From contig JAGQPW010000002.1 in NCBI GenBank assembly GCA_020426515.1, forward strand, positions 1 through 37,469: a stretch of DNA of 37,469 nt, given 5' to 3'. This document shows, in pieces, positions 9,208-18,474 of the stretch (positions are counted from its first letter, which is position 1; every line of letters begins with the position of its first letter). The stretch is from Planctomycetaceae bacterium. Its GTDB lineage: Bacteria; Planctomycetota; Planctomycetia; Planctomycetales; Planctomycetaceae. The translations under genes and the position numbers were made by a program. Under the pieces are notes generated by a model that did not search any database, was not told the DNA's origin, and worked only from the letters and a program-made list of their open reading frames with translations.

Positions 9208-10194
9208 ATGAATTCAACCACGCAGGTTTCTCCATCGTCCGACTCCAAGGCACACACATCGTCTGAGCGCAGGCCGGGAACAACTCACGGGCAGGCGATG
9301 GCCGCGCTGCAGTCGGTCGACTTTCCGGACGATCTCCAGATTCCAAGCCTTCCGACATCGCTCACGGAGTTCCTGCAGGCAGCCGGCAGCCCCGACTACA
9401 ACATCCGCGCCCTCGGTCAGATCATCGAGCAGGATCCGGGACTAACTCTCGACCTGCTGAAGTGCGTGAACAGCGCTGCACTAGGAAGTCAACATCCGGT
9501 TAAGACACCGACCGATGCGCTGATCCGCCTGGGAGTCTCCCGGGCGCGAACGCACCTGCTGGCCGCCGGTATGCGTAGTGTCGTCCTGGCCTACCAGTCA
9601 AAACTGCTGAATTGCCGAAACTTCTGGAACGAGTCGTTGCGACGAGCACTCTTTGCTCAAAGAGTAGCGGCGAACATGAAAGCGGACGCCGAACTTGCCT
9701 ATATGGGTGGCCTGCTGCAGGACTTTCTGTTGCCAGCGCTCACAAATCAGTATGACCATCAATACATTCAGTTCCTCAGGGAAGGAGTCCCGCAGGGTGT
9801 CTCTCTCGTCGACTGGGAGCTGAACATCTTTGGCTGGGACCACGCGATGGCCGGAGCCTTTGTGGCTCAGAAATGGAATATGCCCAACGATCTCTTGTGC
9901 GCGATCATGCTGCACCACCGGATGGATCTGGTGCTGGAGTCTCCGCAGAAAGAAACGTTCAATCTGTTCCCGGTGACGCTCGCCGCTCTGCTCCCGGACC
10001 AGCTGAATCAGGTTCCTGACGGAGTCCGCAGGCTGATCGAAGCGGATGAGGCGGGAGGGCTCATCCACCTGAGCGAACTGTGCACGGCAGTCGACAGGGA
10101 CCTCGTTCAGATTGCCGAGAAGCACGATACCCCCCTGCTCCTGTCCCCGCTCATCGAGAAGACCCGCCTCGCAATAAAATCGGCCACGGCCTGA
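9208..10194 (+). CDS. HDOD-domain signalling protein
   Basis: This is a 328-residue soluble protein. After a low-complexity N-terminus (residues 1-40) comes an HDOD domain (about 45-245). Recognisable are IPSLPTSLTEFLQAAGSP, the IIEQDPGLTLDLLKCVNSA motif, the TPTDALIRLGVSRAR helix, YMGGLLQDF and the later AIMLHHRMD. HDOD domains resemble HD phosphohydrolases without the metal ligands and usually act in signalling, often in cell-cycle, motility or stress control. No GGDEF, EAL or receiver domain is attached. A small unknown gene lies just upstream on the same strand. Confidence 0.85.
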   Translation: MNSTTQVSPSSDSKAHTSSERRPGTTHGQAMAALQSVDFPDDLQIPSLPTSLTEFLQAAGSPDYNIRALGQIIEQDPGLTLDLLKCVNSAALGSQHPVKTPTDALIRLGVSRARTHLLAAGMRSVVLAYQSKLLNCRNFWNESLRRALFAQRVAANMKADAELAYMGGLLQDFLLPALTNQYDHQYIQFLREGVPQGVSLVDWELNIFGWDHAMAGAFVAQKWNMPNDLLCAIMLHHRMDLVLESPQKETFNLFPVTLAALLPDQLNQVPDGVRRLIEADEAGGLIHLSELCTAVDRDLVQIAEKHDTPLLLSPLIEKTRLAIKSATA

Positions 10195-10610
10195 CCATTT
10201 CGTGCCGCCGGCGCGCGTCATCTGGCGGTTACGTTCCGTGGCATGCGATTCTATCCTGAGGCGCGTCGATCGAATTTCGGAGAGGACTCGCCGCCACTCA
10301 CTCAGAGTGACCAACTGCCTGCGGGACCGGAGGAATGCGGCAGCGTCCGGGGCGATTGGATACGTTGTGTAGTCCCCTGCACCATCGACAGCGTGTATCG
10401 GGAGACCGGCTTGCAGCTTACCTGCCACATAACGTGCCAATCGACCGGGGCCTCGCGGTGAGGGAATCAGGCCGGGCAGAGTCAGCAGAACGATCCGGAT
10501 TGTCGTTCAAAGAATCCAGGTCCATGCCGGTCTTGTCCGTGACCCCGCAGTCCGCCATTGGACTGCTTTCCATGTGGCACATTCCATGTTCCACTTCCGG
10601 CACGCAAACA
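10195..10610. other. Convergent intergenic region, nothing recognised
   Basis: About 415 bases between the ends of the convergent HDOD and GH5 genes. Short open frames on either strand show no motif. No clear terminator hairpin with a T run was found. Confidence 0.5.
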
Positions 10611-12860
10611 TCAGCGAGTTCGCTTCAACTCAAACTGTTTACCCGAGAGTGCCTCTTTGGCAAATTCTCCCCAGTAGGGTGTGGGAGTGTAGCTCCAGTC
10701 AGAAATCATGACTGGCGTCGCCTTAGGATGCAGACACCAGCCCGTCCAATTGATGCGGTGCTTCTGAATGAAACCCAGCATGTCGGGAACCCAAGTGTAA
10801 GGATCCTCCTGAGCTTCCGCAGGGATAAAGTCCATCTTGTGAATATCGGCTCCAACCTCGCCCAGAAAAACTGGATGCTTCTCGGCCGTTGCCAGCATCT
10901 TTGCTTCCCAGTCGGTGTGCCAGTTGTACGTGTGCCAGGAGTACACCACTCCGTTTCCGCCGCGATCGTCCAGAGCGTACCCTTGAGTAATGCCTGAGAG
11001 ATCATTGCACCAGAAGAGCCCTCCGGCGATGACGATGTTCTTTGCGCCTGTGCCACGAACGGCGTCCACAAGTCCTTGCATGCCGATCGATTCGAATCCC
11101 TGGTTCTTCTTCTTTTCCTCTTCGGAGACAAAAGCCGATTCATCAACACCGGACTTCTCACCCACGAAGCCGCCATTCTTCCACACATCCCACGAAATGC
11201 CGTGCGGCTCGTTAAACAAGTCAAACAGCACCGCCGGATGGTCTTTGTACCGTGCAGCGAAGTCCTTCCAGAATTCGGCATGCTCGGGTTTGGGGGCACG
11301 GAAGCGGTGGAGATCGATCACCACATACGCGCCGCGATTCGCGGCCAGCGTGATGATCTGGTCCAGAATTTCGCGATACTCCTTCCCTCCATCTTTCTGA
11401 TACGGGCTGCGCCCATACCAGAACGTTTCATTCATAGGGACGCGGACACAGTTCGACTTCCACTCTTCAATCGCGACCACCGTGGACTTGATCGGCTGTC
11501 GATCCTGCGGCAAGGTTTCCAGTCCGCCGGCATTCACTCCCTGCAGCCAGACTTCGTGGCCCTCCGGGTCGTGCAGGCGGTTCCCGACCACTTTCAGCAC
11601 GGGAGGCCAGTTGGCTCGATCAGGTTCCTCTGGTGGAACGTGGCGCGCCTCAATTTCGGCGGCCCGCTTCTTTGCCGCCGCCACGAGCACTTCCGGATCG
11701 GTCGGTTTCAATACAAAGTCGTCCAGTTCGAACGTGCCGGCGTTTGCCTGAAACAGGCAGGGCATCAACACGAGGGTCAACGCCTCATCGGGCACCAGAA
11801 AACTGGTGGACCGAGTTACCCAGCCATCGGTGTCCTTCTGTGAATAAGGAGCAGAGGGATTCTTTGCGAGCTTCTTCCCGTCGACGCCAAGGAACTCCAG
11901 CATGATGCGGGCATCAAACCATGGTGAAGTCCCCTTCTTGAGGCCACTCACCCGTTGCCTCCAGGACAGTTCGAGGGCCTGCACACCGGCCGGGATATCG
12001 ACGGGGCGGTACACCATGACCATCTCCCCCGGTCGCGGCGAGGTGAGCTTCAGGAAGTGATTGCTGACTTCATCGCCACGCTCCCCTCCCTGCTTGGGTC
12101 GGCCCCAGTCATCAGGCCAGCCATCCGAATTCTTGTCGGTTTCGAAGTTACCGTTGGTGATGAGAGAACCAGACTTCTCGAGAACCGCGGCGGCTTTCTT
12201 GCGGCGTGACTCGGCCTGAGCGGTTAACTTCGCCAGTCTCTCTACAGCGGCGATCTCCATGGCTTGCCGAATTGGGGTGGGATCAGCCTCCTGAATGGTA
12301 AGATCGTCCAGATCAAACACTCCCGACTGAACCTGGAACAGGCAGGCCATGAACTTGAGATGCGTCGCTCCCTCTGGAACAAGAAAGCGAGTGCTTTTCT
12401 CGACCCAGCCATCCGTGTCCTGGCGTGTCGCTGGAGCCGATGGCGTGGGCGCGACCTTTTCACGAGCTGCATTCATGAATTCCAGCATGATGCGGGCGTC
12501 GAACCAGGACTGCTTGCCGACCTTGAGGCCCGTCACCCGCTGCTTCCAGCGAAACTCTAACGCCTCCACTCCTTCAGGAATCTTGATCTCCTGATAGAGC
12601 ATCACCATCTTCTCAGGCTCAGTGCTGGTCAGCCTCAGAAAGTGATTACCCTGCTCCTCCAGCCACGCCCCGCCGGGAGCCACTTTCGCCCACCCATCTG
12701 GCCAATCATCGGCATCGCGGTCATCCTCCAGCGAGGCGTTGTCCATTAACGCGCGAGGTTCGGCCGCTGCGGCCATGCCGATGGTTAACCCGAATACCAC
12801 CAGCCAACTGCAGAGAATCCGGGCACGCGAGCGGGAACGACGAGATTGAAACGGGAGCAT
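10611..12860 (-). CDS. Secreted GH5-like glycoside hydrolase with duplicated N-terminal module
   Basis: This 749-residue protein has a signal peptide (residues 1-33, AAAA cleavage region). Two repeats follow, at about 38-190 and 232-386. Each has a DxWPDxW start, an NHFL-L-TS-P-MVM-Y strand, [11 protein letters not shown] or [11 protein letters not shown], a [15 protein letters not shown] stretch and a DLDDL/ELDDF end. They resemble carbohydrate-binding beta-sandwich domains. A helical lysine/glutamate linker follows each. The C-terminal catalytic part (about 420-745) matches the GH5 cellulase-type TIM barrel: [27 protein letters not shown], then DLFNEPHG with the acid/base Glu551, SWHTYNW, and FLGEVGA with the nucleophile Glu668. 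Predicted activity is hydrolysis of beta-glucan or beta-mannan outside the cytoplasm. The exact substrate cannot be read from sequence. Confidence 0.88.
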   Translation of the reverse strand: MLPFQSRRSRSRARILCSWLVVFGLTIGMAAAAEPRALMDNASLEDDRDADDWPDGWAKVAPGGAWLEEQGNHFLRLTSTEPEKMVMLYQEIKIPEGVEALEFRWKQRVTGLKVGKQSWFDARIMLEFMNAAREKVAPTPSAPATRQDTDGWVEKSTRFLVPEGATHLKFMACLFQVQSGVFDLDDLTIQEADPTPIRQAMEIAAVERLAKLTAQAESRRKKAAAVLEKSGSLITNGNFETDKNSDGWPDDWGRPKQGGERGDEVSNHFLKLTSPRPGEMVMVYRPVDIPAGVQALELSWRQRVSGLKKGTSPWFDARIMLEFLGVDGKKLAKNPSAPYSQKDTDGWVTRSTSFLVPDEALTLVLMPCLFQANAGTFELDDFVLKPTDPEVLVAAAKKRAAEIEARHVPPEEPDRANWPPVLKVVGNRLHDPEGHEVWLQGVNAGGLETLPQDRQPIKSTVVAIEEWKSNCVRVPMNETFWYGRSPYQKDGGKEYREILDQIITLAANRGAYVVIDLHRFRAPKPEHAEFWKDFAARYKDHPAVLFDLFNEPHGISWDVWKNGGFVGEKSGVDESAFVSEEEKKKNQGFESIGMQGLVDAVRGTGAKNIVIAGGLFWCNDLSGITQGYALDDRGGNGVVYSWHTYNWHTDWEAKMLATAEKHPVFLGEVGADIHKMDFIPAEAQEDPYTWVPDMLGFIQKHRINWTGWCLHPKATPVMISDWSYTPTPYWGEFAKEALSGKQFELKRTR

Positions 12861-12896
12861 GAGAATTCAAGCGTCGAAGGGATGTTGACAACGAAA

Positions 12897-12944
12897 CCGA
12901 TGAGTCGACGAGGGCCATGAGCCCGAATTCATCGCCCTCATCGG
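12897..12944 (-). terminator. Inverted repeat, candidate terminator of the SQR-DsrE transcript or GH5 leader hairpin
   Basis: CCGATGAG at 12897-12904 is a perfect inverted repeat of CTCATCGG at 12937-12944. On the minus strand the stem is followed by TTTCGTT. It lies between the stop of the DsrE-like gene (13053) and the GH5 start (12860), so it could end the upstream transcript or fold in the GH5 leader. An alternative inner pairing of GAGGGC with GCCCTC is possible. Confidence 0.4.
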
Positions 12945-13052
12945 ATTCCATCATCTTGACTCCGTCCGACGCGGACATCAATCAACCCTGCATGGCAGTT
13001 TGCTGCAATCCCAACGATTCGCCGGTAGAGGCCCCTCGCCTTCGTTGCCCGC

Positions 13053-13601
13053 CTACTTGAGCGGGATGTAGGCGAAGCCCCGGCTCTGCAGATTCACCAT
13101 GGCCGTCAATCCCGAGACAGCCACTGGCACTTCAGGCAGCGTTTGCTGAGGGTCGAAACCTTTGTGCGACAGCGCCTGACCGCAAACCAGGAATCGCACT
13201 CCCGCCGCGTGCAGTTCTTCGATCAATGCTCGATTGGGATTCACATCGGTCTGCATTGCAGCGCCGTAGGCGGCATCGTTTAAAGCGGCAACCGTTGCGT
13301 CGCCGTGCAACACAGCCACGATTTCCACGGACGCCGGCTCGCGCCCTGCCGACGAGTAAATATTCACGAAACGGGCCAGTTTCTCGATAGCCGGACTGAG
13401 TTGATCCCCCGCTCCGCCTCCGGTGACATCCACGAGAATTTTCGATCCGTTACGAGGCTGCTCCAGCGCGTCGGGAAACTTGACGACGGCCCCGTGCTTC
13501 TCGATCACGGGATACCGGGCAGACCGCTCACCACGGGCTCCGACCACAATGACGACGAGCGGCAAGGCCGCAACCACAGTCCAGATGATCATTCGATTCA
13601 T
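13053..13601 (-). CDS. Membrane-anchored DsrE-like protein
   Basis: The protein has 182 residues. Residues 4-22 form a hydrophobic signal anchor, so the domain is probably periplasmic. The rest fits the DsrE/DsrF-like fold: KILVDVTGGG, a central VEIVAVLHGDATVAAL strand-helix, NPNRALIEELHAAGVRFLVCGQAL and a final PVAVSGLTAMVNLQSRGFAYI. The single cysteine, Cys140 in FLVCGQAL, is at the position of the reactive cysteine of this family. DsrE-like proteins bind or transfer persulfide sulfur. The gene starts 57 bases after the stop of the sulfide:quinone-oxidoreductase-like gene on the same strand, which supports a role in sulfide oxidation or detoxification, perhaps as sulfur acceptor; that role is inferred. 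Confidence 0.75.
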   Translation of the reverse strand: MNRMIIWTVVAALPLVVIVVGARGERSARYPVIEKHGAVVKFPDALEQPRNGSKILVDVTGGGAGDQLSPAIEKLARFVNIYSSAGREPASVEIVAVLHGDATVAALNDAAYGAAMQTDVNPNRALIEELHAAGVRFLVCGQALSHKGFDPQQTLPEVPVAVSGLTAMVNLQSRGFAYIPLK

Positions 13602-13658
13602 GACTTCGTTCTCATTCCAGTGAATTGGTGGCCAGAGGCCAGGAAACCGCTCCTTGCC

Positions 13659-14903
13659 CTACATTCGCCCCTTGAGCATTCCGTGCCAGTACATGAACGG
13701 CAGCAGATACTTCTTGAAGATCCACATCGACCAGCGTTCTTTCGCCTGATTAAACGGGAACGACTCATCAGGCTGCTTGTCGTAACCAAACTCCGCCAGC
13801 ACCATCGTTCCATATCCGGTCACAACGGGACACGACGTGTATCCGGTATAAGCTGCCTTAGGCGGCTGGCCGCCCATCAATGCGCGGAGATTCCTGACGA
13901 GAACCGGTGCCTGTTTGCGAATCGCCGCTCCCGTCTTCGATGTGGGCAAATTGCTGCAGTCTCCCAAGGCAAACACGTTGGGATACCGTGTGTGCTGCAA
14001 GGTCTGTGCATCAACATCCACCCAGCCATTCGCATCAGCCAGGACACTGCGCGAGATGAAGTCCGGAGCGGACATCGGCGGCGTGACATGAAGCATGTCG
14101 TAAGACAGGGTCGTCTGCTCGTGAGTCTCGATCTGTTCCAGCACGGCCTCTCGTCGCTCGGGATGAATCGCGACCAGCTCGTGCTCAAACATCGTCTCGA
14201 TCCCCTTCCGTTTCACAACCTCCTGCAGGACGTTCCGATACTTCTCAACCGAAAAAATGGCCTTCACCGGTGCCGCAAAAATCACCCGTGTCCTGTCCCG
14301 TAAGCCGTGCTTTCGAAGGTAGTCGTCAGCCAGATAAGCGATCTTCTGCGGAGCCCCGCCGCACTTCACGGCTCCTTTGGGCTGCGTGAAGATGGCCGTC
14401 CCTCCCTTCAAGTTCTTGAGGGTATCCCACGTACTTTCCACGGTCTCAAATGAATAGTTGCTGCAGACACCATCATGACCGATCGACTCCCTCAGGCCGG
14501 GAATCGCATCCCAGTTGATCTGAATCCCGGCAGCCACCACAAGGTACTTGTAGGTGATGGCCTTTCCATCGCGGGTGACAATCCGATTGTGTTCGGGATC
14601 GAATGTCTCCACGGCATCGCGAATCCAGGTTGCCTTGTGCGGCATCACGGCGGCTTCGTCGCGAACCGTATCTTGCTTGCGATAAGTCCCAGCCCCCACA
14701 AGCGTCCACGCGGGCTGATAGAAGTGCTGCGCTGAAGGCTCGATGACAGCCACATCTAGATCGTTGAACCAACCTTTTGTCAGCCGAGCAGCAACCGTGA
14801 TCCCGGCTGTGCCGCCTCCCACAACGACCACATCATGATGAATCACGGAAGGTGACGCAGTCGGCTTGGTGGATCGATCCGATTTCAAGTTGTGCACAGC
14901 CAT
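13659..14903 (-). CDS. sqr: Sulfide:quinone oxidoreductase-like FAD-dependent enzyme
   Basis: I start the protein at the ATG at 14903, preceded by GGGGGA, giving 414 residues; upstream in-frame ATGs fall inside an inverted repeat. It has an N-terminal FAD-binding Rossmann motif (VVVVGGGTAGITVAARL), a second dinucleotide region, and the FAD motif NVFALGDCSNLPTSKTG near residues 309-325. Cys181 in AVKCGGAPQK and Cys358 in YTSCPVVTGYG match the two redox cysteines of sulfide:quinone oxidoreductases of the mitochondrial (SQOR) type. The C-terminus is amphipathic (RWSMWIFKKYLLPFMYWHGML), suiting binding at the membrane surface to reach quinone. It oxidises sulfide and passes electrons to quinone. 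The adjacent DsrE-like gene could take the sulfur. No rhodanese or persulfide dioxygenase gene is in the window. Confidence 0.85.
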   Translation of the reverse strand: MAVHNLKSDRSTKPTASPSVIHHDVVVVGGGTAGITVAARLTKGWFNDLDVAVIEPSAQHFYQPAWTLVGAGTYRKQDTVRDEAAVMPHKATWIRDAVETFDPEHNRIVTRDGKAITYKYLVVAAGIQINWDAIPGLRESIGHDGVCSNYSFETVESTWDTLKNLKGGTAIFTQPKGAVKCGGAPQKIAYLADDYLRKHGLRDRTRVIFAAPVKAIFSVEKYRNVLQEVVKRKGIETMFEHELVAIHPERREAVLEQIETHEQTTLSYDMLHVTPPMSAPDFISRSVLADANGWVDVDAQTLQHTRYPNVFALGDCSNLPTSKTGAAIRKQAPVLVRNLRALMGGQPPKAAYTGYTSCPVVTGYGTMVLAEFGYDKQPDESFPFNQAKERWSMWIFKKYLLPFMYWHGMLKGRM

Positions 14904-14922
14904 AGAAGTCCCCCGGTACGCA

Positions 14923-14971
14923 GACGATTGCTCGCATAGAAACATGCTCGTCTCAATGATAAGCAATCGTC
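14923..14971 (-). promoter_or_regulatory. Inverted repeat just upstream of the sqr-like gene
   Basis: GACGATTGCT at 14923-14932 and AGCAATCGTC at 14962-14971 are perfect 10-base inverted copies with 29 bases between. A smaller repeat, GCAT (14934-14937) with ATGC (14944-14947), lies inside. The element ends 20 bases before the chosen start codon. It could be an operator for a sulfide-responsive regulator or an RNA hairpin controlling translation. The pairing is seen directly; the function is inferred. Confidence 0.45.
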
Positions 14972-15089
14972 GTGCCTGTTCACGCGGGACTCGAAGACAA
15001 CACGCAACTCTTGATAAACACAGGCATTACCACAAAGACCACACCGCACAGGTCGGCGCAGTTTGAGCCAGAATCCATGTGCACTCAGA

Positions 15090-15107
15090 TAGCGCTAAGC
15101 TAGCGCT
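15090..15107. promoter_or_regulatory. Paired TAGCGCT motif, candidate operator
   Basis: TAGCGCT occurs at 15090-15096 and again at 15101-15107, centre to centre 11 bases, about one helical turn. Because AGCGCT is itself a palindrome, 15091-15107 is also a perfect inverted repeat (AGCGCTA, spacer AGC, TAGCGCT). It lies 187 bases upstream of the sqr-like start and 56 bases beyond the stop of the SulP gene. There is no T run, so an operator is more likely than a terminator. Confidence 0.4.
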
Positions 15108-15163
15108 CGTGCGTGAGAGTCATGCGTTTTCCCGGCGTGAAAGGCAGGTGACCGTCGAACGCA

Positions 15164-16852
15164 CTACCCCAGCCGATCGGTAGCAACGTGATACTGCGGG
15201 TCTTCCGAAAGGTTGACCTCAACCAGATCGCCCGCCTTGTCGAGCAGCTGGCGGCATTCGGGACTGAGATGAGTCAGATGCAATCGCTTGCCCTGCCCTT
15301 CGTACTTCTCAGCCAGCGCATTGATCGCTTCCAGACCGGACTGATCGTAGACCCGGGTGTAGTAGAAGTCGATCACCACATCCTCTGGATCGTTGGCCAC
15401 GTCAAACATCTCCTTGAATGACGACACCGAAGCAAAGAACAGCGGACCATGCAGCTGATAAATTTTGCTGCCGAATTCGTTGTACTTGATGTCGGTGAAG
15501 AGGTGCGTGGCATGCTTCCATGCGAACACGAGCGCGGAAACAATCACCCCCAGGATGACTGCCGTGGCCAGATCGTGCATGAACACCGTGTAACCGGCGA
15601 CGAGCAACATCACAAGAACGTCACTTTTGGGCATTCGCTGAAACATTTTGAGCGAAGCCCACTCAAACGTTCCCACGACCACCATGAACATCAGTCCCAC
15701 AAGGGCCGCCATCGAGATTTGTTCGATCAGCGGAGCCAGGAACAGCACGAACAGCAACAACAAAACCGCGGCTGATGCCCCAGAAAGCCGGCCACGCCCT
15801 CCGGAGTTCACGTTGATCAGCGATTGCCCAATCATCGCGCAGCCTCCCATGCCGCCAAACAGGCCACACACGACATTGGCGAGCCCCTGTCCCAGACACT
15901 CGCGATTCCCCTTTCCTCGCGTTTCGGTGATTTCATCAATCAGCGTCATCGTCATCAGGGACTCGATCAACCCGACGCCGCACAGGATGAGTGCGAACGG
16001 AAAGATGATCTGCAGCGTTTCCCAAGTGAGAGGCGGCAGGCTGTACTGCAAGAAAAACGGAACGGGCAGCGAACCACTCATACTCGCATTGGCCTCGGCA
16101 ACGGGCGTCTGCGGATCAGGCTCGATTTCGGAATCGGTGTCGACCGCATAGCTCACACCATGGCCGCCGTGAGGATTCATGGCCGCCGCCTGCGTGTTGA
16201 TCTGCAACATATCGCCGACAGTCGCCACCATGTGACCTCCGTTGACCGGACCAGCGACCCGATTGACCCCGAATGCAATGAACGTCACCAGCAGAATCGC
16301 CACAAGCGAAGCCGGGACGGCGCGCGTCAGACGTGGCAGCAGCCAGATAATTCCCATGGTCAGGCCAACCAGCCCGAGCATCCATGCCAATGGCGCTCCC
16401 GTGAGGTATACCAGCTGCCCCGACTCGGAGAGTGTTTTGAAGCTCCCCAGCTGCGCCAATCCGATCACGATGGCCAGGCCGTTCACAAACCCAAGCATCA
16501 CTGGATGGGGCACCATACGGATCAACTTCCCCAGGCGACCAACGCCAGCGGCCATCTGCAGCAATCCACACAGGATCACGGCTGGAAACAGGTATTCGAT
16601 TCCATATTCGGACACCAGGCCGACGACGACGACCGCCATCGCGCCAGTGGCTCCGGAAATCATCCCCGGGCGTCCACCTGCCAGGGCGGTGATCAATCCC
16701 ACAAAGAAAGCTGAGTACAGCCCAATCAATGGAGAAACGCCAGCGACAAACGCAAACGCAATTGCTTCGGGCACCAATGCCAGAGCCACAGTCAATCCGG
16801 ACAGGAGATCGTTCTTGATCGATCCAGACTGTTGACGAAAGAAATTCAACAT
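15164..16852 (-). CDS. SulP family anion transporter with STAS domain
   Basis: Starting at the ATG at 16852 the protein has 562 residues and the usual SulP beginning ([27 protein letters not shown]). About 12-14 membrane helices follow. Family motifs include [33 protein letters not shown], split over two helices, and [19 protein letters not shown] loop of about 55 residues rich in Asp, Glu, Pro and Gly interrupts the middle (about residues 230-285). The C-terminal STAS domain (about 455-555) has [17 protein letters not shown] and [15 protein letters not shown]. SulP proteins carry sulfate, bicarbonate or related anions across the inner membrane. Gene order suggests a sulfur link: the sqr-like and DsrE-like genes follow on the same strand. 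A GTG at 16942 with an upstream GGGAAGAG could add 30 residues; family comparison favours 16852. Confidence 0.88.
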   Translation of the reverse strand: MLNFFRQQSGSIKNDLLSGLTVALALVPEAIAFAFVAGVSPLIGLYSAFFVGLITALAGGRPGMISGATGAMAVVVVGLVSEYGIEYLFPAVILCGLLQMAAGVGRLGKLIRMVPHPVMLGFVNGLAIVIGLAQLGSFKTLSESGQLVYLTGAPLAWMLGLVGLTMGIIWLLPRLTRAVPASLVAILLVTFIAFGVNRVAGPVNGGHMVATVGDMLQINTQAAAMNPHGGHGVSYAVDTDSEIEPDPQTPVAEANASMSGSLPVPFFLQYSLPPLTWETLQIIFPFALILCGVGLIESLMTMTLIDEITETRGKGNRECLGQGLANVVCGLFGGMGGCAMIGQSLINVNSGGRGRLSGASAAVLLLLFVLFLAPLIEQISMAALVGLMFMVVVGTFEWASLKMFQRMPKSDVLVMLLVAGYTVFMHDLATAVILGVIVSALVFAWKHATHLFTDIKYNEFGSKIYQLHGPLFFASVSSFKEMFDVANDPEDVVIDFYYTRVYDQSGLEAINALAEKYEGQGKRLHLTHLSPECRQLLDKAGDLVEVNLSEDPQYHVATDRLG

Positions 16853-16906
16853 GCTGAGTAATTCTGAGTTCGAAGTGTTGGGGATTGGCGAAATCGCCAC
16901 TGCCAA

Positions 16907-16922
16907 TGGGAGCTTCCTCCCA
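16907..16922 (-). promoter_or_regulatory. Small hairpin in the SulP leader
   Basis: TGGGAG (16907-16912) and CTCCCA (16917-16922) form a six-pair stem with loop CTTC, about 55 bases before the ATG at 16852. If translation began at 16942 this would be coding instead. Function is unknown. Confidence 0.25.
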
Positions 16923-16942
16923 CTGAACGCAGTCTGAGTCAC

Positions 16943-17959
16943 ACTCTTCCCGGCGGGGTGGGCACGGACGCTGAGCGCCGAACCTCACGAGAGCGCGACA
17001 CACGTCGCCTGAATCTGCAGAGCGGCAAATTCAAGGAGCCATAGAAAAGCCAGCAATTACGGCTTTCCTTCACAGTCAGCAGGTACCAGCGACAGCTTCC
17101 GGAAGAATTCACCGGGAAACGCCTGGATGCTGCTCGATTTAATCATTTTGGTCTGTTCATTACGGGACGAATGCTACTTTGGTTGCAACAGTCCCGCAAC
17201 CAATGGCCCACACATCAACGCCACGCAATATCAGCGATGTGTCAAGTTCTCACTTCACAAGGCCAGACCGCAATGCACCTGCATCGGAGCGGCATCTCGC
17301 ACCCAGAGACGGCAGCAAAGGCACTCATCAAGCGATGATCGATCAGGCTATTGCGATTCCGCGCGAAGTTTCGGCGAGTTCATGGCCAACGCCAATCGAT
17401 CCCTGCTTCGGCTGGAGCAATCTGACGACTTCATCAGTTCGAAACGCCATCGAAATTGCCGGGGCGTTTCTCATCGGGAGGCGACGTCCGAACTGGACGC
17501 GGTCACTTAGCCCCCCGGGCGGGAATGCATGCTCTCCACGCCGTGGCGTCGTGATGAGCCCCGTTCACAAGACAACTCCGCCCGCGACAAATGGCGACAG
17601 CGCGCAACCAATTCTCACTTACCCCCACTCCAACGAATTGACCATTCCGATTTCTTCTCACCTCACCTGGACCGGGAACCGAACGTCTTGTCGCGCCCCA
17701 CTCATCACACCGCCGTTGCTGCAATTAACATCAAGCTTTGAAAACCCTCATGCAACCTGTGCTATACATCTTGCGATTCAAAGACCGCATTCCGTGAATC
17801 CTGCACAGCGTAACGCAGACGTTCGGACTGCCAGATGCATAGATATTCCGACGATCAATTCTCTCGAAATTTTCCCAAGTCGCCTTGCATTTATTCGAAT
17901 TCGTGTGCAAGATCACCGAGCCGGTTGGAGTTGGCCAGAACTCACCGAAAAGGGCTCTA
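16943..17959. other. Gene-poor 1-kb region, possibly holding a decayed minus-strand gene
   Basis: No intact convincing gene lies between the SulP and first lipoprotein genes. On the minus strand, one frame from about 17610 to 17345 reads like protein, for example TGLITTPRRGEHAFPPGG and then FRTDEVVRLLQPKQGSIGVG, with a TGA inside it (near 17568) and a TGA at its end. After further stops it resumes as VPLLPSLGARCRSD and a later GVDVWAIGCGTVATKVAFV. It could be a broken gene. A 281-codon plus-strand open frame covers the same area but looks like its antisense image. Near 17046-17066 a small hairpin (AAAGCC, nine bases, GGCTTT followed by TCT on the minus strand) resembles a weak terminator or SulP leader attenuator. 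Confidence 0.35.
17046..17066 (-). terminator. Short hairpin with partial T run, possible terminator or attenuator
   Basis: On the minus strand AAAGCC, nine bases, GGCTTT is followed by TCT. It sits about 100-190 bases upstream of the SulP gene starts. It could end a decayed upstream gene or attenuate SulP expression. The stem is short, so confidence is low. Confidence 0.25.
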
Positions 17960-18400
17960 ATGAAATCATTCGCGGGCATGTTTTTCTCCGTCATTCTGTT
18001 TGGCTGCGGGCAGCCAAGCGTTGAACAAATTGAAACCCACGACGCAGGCTGGCGTCGCATCATGATGCAGGGCGACAGTCAGCACGGATGGTGCGTTCAT
18101 GGCAGCCACGACGGAACTCAACAGTGGTCCCTGTTTGAGGACAACATCCACGTCGCCAGCATCACGCTCACGCGGACCGGACACATTAGTGAGGCGTGGT
18201 ACGAAGCCGACGACTATTTCATGGTCATCAGGCACTTCGAGCCAGGCGAACCGCTGGGCCACAATGTGATTGAACTCCAGCGCGCAGTTGAACTCGAAGC
18301 ACAGCGTCGCCAGATCACACTTCCAAATGGAACTCTGGGGATTTCTCCCCACTCGTTCGCCGGGGCAGCATCAGCGGACAGTGCTTTAACGGCGAATTAA
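17960..18400 (+). CDS. Putative lipoprotein, tandem paralogue 1
   Basis: The ATG at 17960 gives 146 residues with a lipoprotein signal peptide: basic start, hydrophobic MFFSVILF, and lipobox LFGC with Cys16 as the lipid-modified residue. The mature part has HDAGWRRIMMQGDSQHGW, then GTQQWSLFEDNIHVASI, TGHISEAWYEADDYFMVI and HFEPGEPLG-, ending in a charged helix (VELEAQRRQI). I do not recognise the family. The next gene encodes a clear paralogue with about half the residues identical. The domain looks like a small beta-sheet with conserved aromatic and acidic residues. It is probably anchored at a membrane and exposed to the periplasm. Its role is unknown. Confidence 0.65.
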   Translation: MKSFAGMFFSVILFGCGQPSVEQIETHDAGWRRIMMQGDSQHGWCVHGSHDGTQQWSLFEDNIHVASITLTRTGHISEAWYEADDYFMVIRHFEPGEPLGHNVIELQRAVELEAQRRQITLPNGTLGISPHSFAGAASADSALTAN

Positions 18401-18434
18401 CAGGGCCGTCGGACTCCGACACATCATCTACAAG

Positions 18435-18453
18435 CGGCTCACCAAGGGAGCCG
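18435..18453 (+). terminator. Hairpin between the two lipoprotein genes, weak terminator or attenuator
   Basis: CGGCTC (18435-18440), loop ACCAAGG, and GAGCCG (18448-18453) form a six-pair stem followed by TCTCATCT. It lies 34 bases after the first lipoprotein stop and 21 bases before the second start, and may reduce read-through between the pair. Confidence 0.35.
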
Positions 18454-18474
18454 TCTCATCTCGAAAGCAGGGCC

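Noticed and set aside
9598..10440. Minus-strand open frame of about 280 codons
   Set aside because: Mostly antisense to the HDOD gene; its first part in the intergenic region shows no motif.
17179..18024. Plus-strand open frame of about 281 codons
   Set aside because: It has no motif, is rich in Ser, Pro and Arg, runs into the lipoprotein gene in another frame, and looks like the antisense of a possible broken minus-strand gene.
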